Below are positions 1-5,245 of a stretch of 5,245 bases of DNA, in pieces; position 1 is the first letter of the stretch, and each line of letters starts with the position of its first letter. The notes beneath the pieces are model-generated. The model did no database searches, had not been told where the DNA came from, and was given only the letters and a program-made list of their open reading frames with translations. Origin of the DNA: Bacteroidales bacterium 45-6 (lineage in GTDB: Bacteria; Bacteroidota; Bacteroidia; Bacteroidales; Dysgonomonadaceae); the NCBI GenBank assembly GCA_001897035.1, contig MKRS01000723.1, positions 1-5,245 on the forward strand, read 5' to 3'. The position numbers and the translations under genes were made by a program.

Positions 1-842
1 TAGATAATCTCACGATCACATACAACAAGGACAATGCCCTGACGAGTGACAAAAAAGACACCCGTGATGCGTGGGATCCGATGGTGGGTGTGATGGTGTC
101 GCCCTTGCACAATGTGAACCTGTTTGCGTCTTACACCACAAGCACCAGCTTGCGGTCTGCCGCCAATATCCTTACGGACAAAGTGACTGAAGCGGGACCA
201 TCCAAGACAAAGCAGTTTGAAACCGGTATCAAATCGGATTGGTTGGACGATCGATTGCGATTTAACTTTACCTATTTCCATATCATCACCGACAACCTTA
301 CCAATGCGGAATACATCGAAGGAACCACCACGGCTACCGGATATTATTTCAAGGCTGGAGATTTGAAAAGGGATGGCGTGGAAGTGGAACTGAACGGACG
401 GGTATTGCCCAACCTCGAAGTCATGCTGGGATATGCCTATTTAAATGCGAGGTATGCCGACAGCCCTTCTTATGTGAATGGCTCTGCTCCGATGAATGCT
501 CCTAAACATACGGCCAATGCCTGGCTCAATTACTCGGTGAACAGAGGTCCTGTCAAAGGGCTTTCTGCAGGCCTTGGGGTTTACTACGTGGGAAAACGCC
601 CCGTCAACGAATACAGCAACGCTTACGACGGCCACACCTACAACCCGGGAGTAAAGCCCTTCGATATGCCGGCCTACACCACTGTGAATGCGCAGCTGTC
701 GTACGCCATCGGCAAGGTGACTGTTCGTGCCTATTTTAATAACATCTTCGATGAATTAGGATATAATTCTTATTACAGAGGGGGGTACATTAATCAGGTC
801 GATCCGAGGAATTTTGCGGGAATGATTTCTTATCGCTTCTGA
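1..842 (+). CDS. TonB-dependent siderophore-type receptor, C-terminal part (5' end outside window)
   Basis: Outer-membrane beta-barrel receptor that imports a ligand, most likely a ferric siderophore, using energy from TonB-ExbB-ExbD. The frame is open from base 3 to a TGA at 840-842, giving 279 visible residues; whole receptors of this family usually have 700-850, so the signal peptide, plug domain and first barrel strands lie upstream. The Met codon at 81 is internal, because receptor-like sequence (AWDPMVGV) runs through it. Visible barrel signatures are KQFETGIKSDW followed by FNFTYFHI (about residues 70-94), the GDLKRDGVEVELNG strand (119-132), APKHTANAWLNY (about 166-177) and NNIFD (about 246-250). 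The chain ends in the alternating pattern MISYRF with a terminal Phe, the usual outer-membrane assembly signal. The DPRNF...SYRF ending resembles siderophore receptors more than SusC-type glycan receptors, which is why I favour iron uptake. The ligand cannot be named, because the plug and promoter (where a Fur site might be) are absent. Confidence 0.9.
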   Translation, partial: DNLTITYNKDNALTSDKKDTRDAWDPMVGVMVSPLHNVNLFASYTTSTSLRSAANILTDKVTEAGPSKTKQFETGIKSDWLDDRLRFNFTYFHIITDNLTNAEYIEGTTTATGYYFKAGDLKRDGVEVELNGRVLPNLEVMLGYAYLNARYADSPSYVNGSAPMNAPKHTANAWLNYSVNRGPVKGLSAGLGVYYVGKRPVNEYSNAYDGHTYNPGVKPFDMPAYTTVNAQLSYAIGKVTVRAYFNNIFDELGYNSYYRGGYINQVDPRNFAGMISYRF

Positions 843-867
843 TTGCAGGAAAATCAATAAAGGTTCG

Positions 868-907
868 AACCGGAATGGCCTTCATCTGCCGTTCCGGTTT
901 TTCTTTT
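868..907 (+). terminator. Intrinsic terminator of the receptor gene
   Basis: A 12-bp stem pairs 868-879 with 888-899 around an 8-nt loop. It has eleven Watson-Crick pairs and one G-U pair (876/891), and the core is AACCGGAA/TTCCGGTT. A T-rich tract (900-907, broken by one C) follows directly. It starts 25 bases after the receptor stop codon and should separate receptor transcription from the downstream epimerase gene. Confidence 0.88.
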
Positions 908-1005
908 TCATCGGGAACATAAAAATCGCAAATTATTTCAAATGAAAACCATCATTCTTCTTAAAAACTCTATTTTTACAGCCTGATTCATTAAACACTT
1001 TGACA

Positions 1006-1878
1006 ATGATACAAATTAGCAACGGAATCATAGAAGCTTCTTTTCTGACCAAAGGCGCTGAGCTCAAATCGCTGTTGACCCTCCAGTCCGAAAAAGAATG
1101 GATATGGGAGGCCGACCCTGCCTTTTGGGGAAAGACCAGCCCGATACTTTTCCCCATTGTGGGCGGCTTAAAGGACGACACGTACCGTTTTGATGGAAAA
1201 CACTACCAACTTCCCCGGCATGGATTTGCCCGCGATATGGAATTCGAAGTTCGTAAGCATGGTGAAAATTTGGTGGTTTTCGGTTTGGCGAACTCCGAGA
1301 GAACGCTACGTTTGTATCCGTTCAACTTCGATTTGGAAGTGGAATACAGCTTGGAAGGCAATGCCCTTTGCGTGCAATATCGTGTGAGAAATACCTCGAC
1401 AGAACATCAGCTTTGGTTTTCCCTTGGGGCACATCCCGCTTTTGCCATCGAGGTCAACGGGAAGAAATCGTTCAGCGATTATATGCTCAATTTTGAGGAC
1501 GACAGCGAGCTGCATCCTCACCCTTTGCACAACAACTTGTTGAGCCGCCAAAGAACAGAAATTCCCTTGCAAAACCACGGTCTGCCCCTTTCCTACTCAC
1601 TTTTTGAGAACGACGCCCTTGTCCTGACCGACTTGGAAAGCCAGCGGATCATCCTCAGTAATTCGAAGGACAGCGAGAAACTGATTTTCAGCTTCTCGAA
1701 TTTCCCTTACTTCGGAATTTGGTCGGCCAAAAACGCAGACTTCGTTTGCCTCGAACCTTGGGCGGGAATTGCCGATTTTGAAGACCATAACGGTGAATTA
1801 TCCGAAAAATTCGGAATCAACACCTTGCAGCCAAAGGCGGAATGGGCGGCTGAATGGAAAGTGGAAGTGCTGGAGTGA
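1006..1878 (+). CDS. Aldose 1-epimerase family protein (LacX-like)
   Basis: Predicted cytoplasmic mutarotase-type enzyme that interconverts alpha and beta anomers of a sugar or sugar phosphate; 290 residues, complete, with no signal peptide or membrane segment. I chose the ATG at 1006. A TTG two codons upstream is in frame, but ATG is the better start and leads straight into the family's N-terminal strand (IQISNGIIEASF). Family landmarks from this start are TKGAELKSL (about 15-23), WGKTSPILFPIVGGL (about 41-55), PRHGFARD with His72, LGAHPAF with His143, and LEPWAGIAD with Glu250. By analogy with GalM, the two His bind or protonate the sugar and the Glu is the catalytic base. The LFPIVGGL and RHGFARD wording fits the LacX branch better than classical GalM, so galactose specificity should not be assumed. 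The gene is probably monocistronic: a terminator lies upstream and the next gene is convergent. No SD motif is seen, only A/T-rich sequence. The substrate is unknown. Confidence 0.9.
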   Translation: MIQISNGIIEASFLTKGAELKSLLTLQSEKEWIWEADPAFWGKTSPILFPIVGGLKDDTYRFDGKHYQLPRHGFARDMEFEVRKHGENLVVFGLANSERTLRLYPFNFDLEVEYSLEGNALCVQYRVRNTSTEHQLWFSLGAHPAFAIEVNGKKSFSDYMLNFEDDSELHPHPLHNNLLSRQRTEIPLQNHGLPLSYSLFENDALVLTDLESQRIILSNSKDSEKLIFSFSNFPYFGIWSAKNADFVCLEPWAGIADFEDHNGELSEKFGINTLQPKAEWAAEWKVEVLE

Positions 1879-1977
1879 AATCAATCGGCACGATTGCTGT
1901 CTGCTGGGTGAAGTAGTCCTGATGTGGTTGTAAATCGCAGCATCCGACAAATTCCGGAGCAAGTAGATCCGAAACAC

Positions 1978-2006
1978 AAAAGACACCCCAAAGCGAGGTG
2001 TCTTTT
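1978..2006. terminator. Symmetric bidirectional terminator between convergent genes
   Basis: A perfect 10-bp inverted repeat, AAAAGACACC (1978-1987) with GGTGTCTTTT (1997-2006), encloses a 9-nt loop. Because the arms begin with A4 and end with T4, the transcript from either strand forms a hairpin finishing in a U tract. It lies 22 bases past the gltD stop codon on the - strand and 99 bases past the epimerase stop on the + strand. It can therefore end both convergent transcripts, though its position suits gltD best. The U tract is only four bases long, so efficiency is uncertain. The rest of the gap (1879-1977) shows no coding signal. Confidence 0.75.
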
Positions 2007-2028
2007 CAAAATATAGGATTTTCTAATT

Positions 2029-3453
2029 CTATTCTTTAGTCAAGAATTCGTTGATGTGCGCAGCTGTTTCACGACCGGAAGCGATACATTTCACCACCAG
2101 CGATTGTCCGCTCACGCAGTCACCTGCACCAAACACCTTCGATGTGCTTGTCAAGCGAGAGCCATTTGTAGCCACATTCTTGCGACCATCCACTTGTATG
2201 CCCAACTCAGCCAACAAACCTTCCTGGATCGGATGAACGAATCCTAAAGCAAGGAATGCCAAATCAAACTCAATGATTTCAGGTTTGCCGATTTCTGACA
2301 TCACGTGGTTGCCCTTTTCGTCTTTGCTCCAAGCCACTTCCACCAATTCAACGGCTTTCAGCACGCCGTTTTCACCAATAAAGCGTTTGGTGTTCAACGA
2401 CCAGCGGCGTTCGCATCCTTCCTTGTGAGAGGAAGACGTTTTCAATACCACAGGATAAGGATTTGGCCATGGATTTTCCATATTTTCCAGTGCCTCTGGT
2501 TTCGGCAAGATTTCAATCTGAAGGATGCTTGCGGCTTCCTGACGGTTAGCCGTTCCGATACAGTCAGAACCAGTATCGCCACCACCAATCACGAGCACTT
2601 TCTTGCCGCGTGCATTGATGATCTGGTCGGCCGGCACTTCTTCTTTTCCAACTAATTTATTTTGCTGGCCAAGGTATTCCATGGCGAAGTAAACGCCTTT
2701 TAGGTCACGACCTTCCACTTTCAAGTCGCGTGGCACTTGTGAACCGATAGCCAAGCACACGGCGTCGTTGCCCTCCAACAATTCCTTGCCCGGGATGTCC
2801 TTTCCAACTTCCACACCGGTAACGAATTTCACCCCTTCGGCCAGCATGAGGTTCACACGGCGTTCGATGATGTTTTTATTAAGCTTGAAGTCGGGTATGC
2901 CATATCTCAGCAAGCCGCCAATATTCGCACTTTTTTCATAAACTGTCACTTCGTGCCCTTTGTGATTCAACTGGTTAGCTACAGCCAATCCTGCTGGTCC
3001 TGATCCGATGACAGCTACTTTTTTTCCAGTGCGCGTTTTCGGCGGAACAGGGATGATGAATCCGGCGTTAAAGGCCAATTCCATTACTGCCGCTTCGTTT
3101 TCACGAATGGTGACAGGTTCACGGTGGATGGACAGCACACACGATTTTTCGCAGGGAGCAGGACAAATACGTCCAGTGAATTCAGGAAAATCATTCGTTT
3201 GTTGAAGCACGTCAGCACCCAACTTCCAATTTCCCTTGTAAATATAGTCTTGCCATTCCGGCATTTTGTTTCCTAATGGACAGCCCCAATGGCAAAATGG
3301 AATTCCACAATCCATGCAACGGGCTGCTTGCTCACGACGGTCTTCCGTGTTCAGCGTTTGCTCCACTTCTCCAAAGTCAAGTATGCGCTCTTGAACAGGA
3401 CGGTAGCCGGCTTCTTTTCTTTTTACGGTTAAAAATGCTTTTGGGTTTCCCAT
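2029..3453 (-). CDS. gltD: Glutamate synthase (NADPH) small subunit GltD
   Basis: Beta subunit of glutamate synthase (GOGAT). It oxidises NADPH and sends the electrons through FAD and Fe-S clusters to the FMN of GltB, in the cytoplasm. Complete at 474 residues, normal for the family, from ATG at 3453-3451 to TAG at 2031-2029. The start is supported by the usual N-terminus (MGNPKAFL...YRPVQERI). The N-terminal Fe-S domain, related to dihydropyrimidine dehydrogenase, has Cys46, 49, 54 and 58 (CMDCGIPFCHWGCPLGN), then Cys97, 101 and 105 (CPAPCEKSC). That is seven Cys; an eighth ligand, if needed, would be non-Cys as in dihydropyrimidine dehydrogenase, and I did not assign it. An FAD-binding Rossmann fold follows with VIGSGPAG (148-155). 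The NADPH fold has VIGGGDTGSD (288-297), and a C-terminal FAD motif FGAGDC lies at 441-446. No key motif is missing. The gene sits 88 bp after gltB on the same strand, so co-transcription is likely. No SD sequence is well placed; the bases before ATG are A/T-rich. Confidence 0.97.
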   Translation of the reverse strand: MGNPKAFLTVKRKEAGYRPVQERILDFGEVEQTLNTEDRREQAARCMDCGIPFCHWGCPLGNKMPEWQDYIYKGNWKLGADVLQQTNDFPEFTGRICPAPCEKSCVLSIHREPVTIRENEAAVMELAFNAGFIIPVPPKTRTGKKVAVIGSGPAGLAVANQLNHKGHEVTVYEKSANIGGLLRYGIPDFKLNKNIIERRVNLMLAEGVKFVTGVEVGKDIPGKELLEGNDAVCLAIGSQVPRDLKVEGRDLKGVYFAMEYLGQQNKLVGKEEVPADQIINARGKKVLVIGGGDTGSDCIGTANRQEAASILQIEILPKPEALENMENPWPNPYPVVLKTSSSHKEGCERRWSLNTKRFIGENGVLKAVELVEVAWSKDEKGNHVMSEIGKPEIIEFDLAFLALGFVHPIQEGLLAELGIQVDGRKNVATNGSRLTSTSKVFGAGDCVSGQSLVVKCIASGRETAAHINEFLTKE

Positions 3454-3464
3454 AACGCTATTTA

Positions 3465-3538
3465 ATGTGCCAACCTTTCAATGTGCCAATGTGCCAATAA
3501 TTTTATTGGCGCATTGGCATATCTACCTATTGGCTAAT
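3465..3538. repeat. Palindromic cluster of 8-bp repeats in the gltB-gltD spacer
   Basis: The motif ATGTGCCA occurs at 3465, 3481 and 3489, with a degenerate unit filling the 8-bp slot at 3473. After an A/T-rich centre (3497-3506), the inverted form follows in the same 8-bp phase: TGGCGCAT (3507), TGGCATAT (3515), a degenerate unit (3523) and TGGCTAAT (3531). The degenerate slots face each other. The inner arms 3481-3500 and 3503-3522 pair over 20 positions with 18 Watson-Crick pairs and two G-T pairs; the outer units add a 6-of-8 stem around an internal loop. The element fills most of the 88-bp spacer and encodes nothing convincing. It could be a REP- or MITE-like dispersed element, or an intercistronic RNA hairpin. 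I recall similar short-period repeats between genes in Bacteroidota, often mistranslated as small proteins, but cannot verify that here. Confidence 0.85.
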
Positions 3539-3541
3539 TTT

Positions 3542-5245
3542 TTAATAATCAAATTCTACTTCTGCAATTTTTTTCTTGATAGCTTCGAGTTTTTCATCTT
3601 GCAACACCTTCTTGTATTCGATAGGAGTCACTTTGATGAACTTATCTACTTCGACGTCCCAGTTATCCAAAATACGTTTGGCCAATGGGCTTTGCGTATA
3701 GTGGTAGTGGTTCGCGATCAACTGACGAACTTCGCGGCTGTCAGCCAAATCTTCAATCAAGGTCAATTCCTCCATCTGCATGTTGCAGAAATAGTCGAAA
3801 TCGCCAAACTCGTTGTAAACGTAAGCTATACCGCCACTCATACCGGCAGCAAAATTACGTCCAGTTTTTCCGAGGATCACAGCGCGTCCACCTGTCATGT
3901 ATTCGCAGCAGTGGTCGCCAGCTCCCTCCACTACAGCCACAGCACCGCTGTTACGCACGCAGAATCGTTCGCCCACCTGGCCATTGATGTAAATCTCGCC
4001 AGATGTAGCCCCGTAGAGCAAAGTGTTGCCTGCAATGATATTGTCTTCGGGTTTGAAGGTACTCACTTTAGGCGGCACAATAATCACTTTACCACCAGAA
4101 AGACCTTTTCCTGCATAGTCATTCGCATCACCCTCCAATTTGAACGTCACCCCGTGAGCCAAAAATGCGCCAAAGCTTTGTCCAGCAGAGCCTTTGAATG
4201 TGCATTGGATGGTATCCACCGGCAAGCCTGCATTTCCATAGCGTTTGGCTATTTCTCCGGAAAGCATAGCTCCTACGGTACGGTCTGTGTTGTGGATGAC
4301 ACGTTCCAATTCCACTGGCATCGCTTTTTCGATCGCCAATTTAGAAGTCACAATAAGACTTTGGTCAAGCACATCGCTCAATTTATGCTCTTGTGCTTTC
4401 ACTCGATGAAGAGGATTTTCTTTAGCCTCTTGCGGGAAGTAAATCAATCGGGACAAATCCAGTTTTTGTGCCTTTTGATTTCCTCCAGGAATATATTCCA
4501 GCAAATCGGCTCTACCTACCACTTCGTCCAAAGACTTCACACCCAGAGCAGCCAAATGCTCACGCACTTCTTCTGCCAAGAAATTGAAATAGTTGATCAA
4601 ATATTCGCTGCGACCGATGAATTTTTTTCTTAATTCTTCGTTTTGAGTAGCCACACCCACTGGGCAAGTATTCAAATGGCATTTGCGCATCATGATACAT
4701 CCAAGAACGATCAATGCACTGGTGGCAAATCCATATTCTTCAGCTCCAAGCATAGCCGAGACAATGATGTCGTGTCCTGTTTTGAGCTGACCATCCGTTT
4801 GCAAATAGATTTGCCCACGCAGGTTATTCAACACCAAGGTTTGTTGCACCTCTGCCAACCCGATTTCCAAAGGAAGTCCGGCATGTTTGATAGAGCTTGC
4901 AGGGCTTGCTCCCGTCCCGCCTTCGCACCCGCTGATCACCACGCGATCGGCTTTGGCTTTTGCCACACCGGCAGCAATAGTTCCAACACCACTTTCAGAC
5001 ACAAGCTTCACGCTGATTTGGGCAGATGGATTCACGCTTTTGAGGTCGAAAATCAATTGTGCCAAATCTTCAATCGAATAAATGTCGTGATGGGGTGGCG
5101 GAGAGATCAATGAAATCCCAGGAATAGAGTGACGCGTTTTCGCGATTACATTGTCCACCTTGAATCCCGGCAATTGACCGCCTTCACCAGGTTTAGCACC
5201 TTGAGCAATCTTGATCTGGATTTCATCCGCATTCACCAAGTATTC
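3542..5245 (-). CDS. gltB: Glutamate synthase large subunit GltB, C-terminal part (5' end outside window)
   Basis: Alpha subunit of glutamate synthase. It hydrolyses glutamine and adds the ammonia to 2-oxoglutarate, reducing the imine at FMN with electrons from GltD. The visible part is 567 residues ending in TAA at 3544-3542; whole proteins have about 1500, so the N-terminal glutaminase and central domains lie outside. The frame is open to the window's last base ([20 protein letters not shown]), so the TTG at 5239-5237 is an internal Leu codon, not a start. The FMN/synthase domain shows [10 protein letters not shown] (visible residues 18-27), [14 protein letters not shown] (about 80-93) and [10 protein letters not shown] (106-115). 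Cys183, 189 and 194 (C-x5-C-x4-C) match the 3Fe-4S ligand spacing of this family. The C-terminal GXGXG beta-helix domain covers roughly 325-520, with GKGLSGGK at 379-386 and many regular glycines. A Lys/Glu-rich tail ends the protein. No frameshift or missing motif is seen. It is the promoter-proximal gene of the pair, with gltD downstream. Confidence 0.97.
   Translation of the reverse strand, partial: EYLVNADEIQIKIAQGAKPGEGGQLPGFKVDNVIAKTRHSIPGISLISPPPHHDIYSIEDLAQLIFDLKSVNPSAQISVKLVSESGVGTIAAGVAKAKADRVVISGCEGGTGASPASSIKHAGLPLEIGLAEVQQTLVLNNLRGQIYLQTDGQLKTGHDIIVSAMLGAEEYGFATSALIVLGCIMMRKCHLNTCPVGVATQNEELRKKFIGRSEYLINYFNFLAEEVREHLAALGVKSLDEVVGRADLLEYIPGGNQKAQKLDLSRLIYFPQEAKENPLHRVKAQEHKLSDVLDQSLIVTSKLAIEKAMPVELERVIHNTDRTVGAMLSGEIAKRYGNAGLPVDTIQCTFKGSAGQSFGAFLAHGVTFKLEGDANDYAGKGLSGGKVIIVPPKVSTFKPEDNIIAGNTLLYGATSGEIYINGQVGERFCVRNSGAVAVVEGAGDHCCEYMTGGRAVILGKTGRNFAAGMSGGIAYVYNEFGDFDYFCNMQMEELTLIEDLADSREVRQLIANHYHYTQSPLAKRILDNWDVEVDKFIKVTPIEYKKVLQDEKLEAIKKKIAEVEFDY

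Noticed and set aside
971..978. TATTTTTA as a Bacteroidota -7 element (TAnnTTTG) for the epimerase gene
   Set aside because: Five of six specified bases match, but no TTTG-like -33 box lies about 20 bases upstream, so support is too weak in this A/T-rich leader.
1000..1005. TTGACA, a perfect sigma70-type -35 hexamer
   Set aside because: It directly touches the epimerase ATG, has no -10 partner that could serve this gene, and Bacteroidota promoters use a different consensus.
1306..1578. A 90-codon open frame antisense to the epimerase gene
   Set aside because: It is fully inside a well-supported gene on the other strand and has no motif or initiation signal.
1..1878. Possible sugar-utilisation locus (TonB-dependent receptor next to an aldose epimerase)
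   Set aside because: A strong terminator separates the two genes, the receptor looks siderophore-type rather than SusC-type, and no SusD, glycoside hydrolase or regulator is visible.
1882..1896. Small inverted repeat CAATCG/CGATTG with a 3-nt loop just after the epimerase stop codon
   Set aside because: A 6-bp stem with no T tract can arise by chance and does not look like a terminator.
2305..2655. A 116-codon open frame antisense to gltD
   Set aside because: It lies opposite the conserved NADPH-binding region of GltD, and its translation has no domain-like pattern.
3467..4633. A 388-codon open frame on the + strand, antisense to gltB
   Set aside because: It overlaps clear gltB coding sequence, starts within the octamer repeat, has no recognisable domain, and its translation is rich in His, Phe, Ser and Cys, as expected from a shadow frame.
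4643..5113. A second + strand open frame in the same frame, antisense to gltB
   Set aside because: It continues the same shadow frame opposite the conserved FMN and Fe-S regions of GltB, with no family resemblance. The long openness reflects gltB codon use.

Overview
The window reads as ordinary chromosomal DNA from a member of the Bacteroidota. Three things point there: the type of outer-membrane TonB-dependent receptor, start codons preceded by A/T-rich sequence without a well-placed Shine-Dalgarno motif, and a short-period intergenic repeat of a kind I associate with this phylum. The assignment is an inference; no rRNA or other marker gene is present. Coding density is high and no intergenic gap exceeds about 165 bp.

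Layout from left to right. (1) Bases 1-842, + strand: the C-terminal third of a TonB-dependent receptor of the siderophore type, cut by the window edge and followed by a strong intrinsic terminator (868-907). (2) Bases 1006-1878, + strand: a complete cytoplasmic aldose 1-epimerase family protein (LacX-like branch). (3) A convergent intergenic region with a symmetric hairpin (1978-2006) that can act as a terminator in both directions. (4) Bases 2029-3453, - strand: complete gltD, the glutamate synthase small subunit. (5) An 88-bp spacer almost filled by a palindromic cluster of 8-bp repeats. (6) From 3542 to the window's right edge, - strand: the C-terminal 567 residues of gltB, the glutamate synthase large subunit.

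The gltB and gltD genes form one operon transcribed leftwards, gltB first. GltD takes electrons from NADPH and passes them through its FAD and Fe-S clusters to GltB, which turns glutamine and 2-oxoglutarate into two glutamates. The receptor and the epimerase are separated by a terminator and show no functional link to each other or to the glt genes.

No undescribed system is visible. The only structure not explained by ordinary genes is the octamer-repeat palindrome between gltB and gltD.
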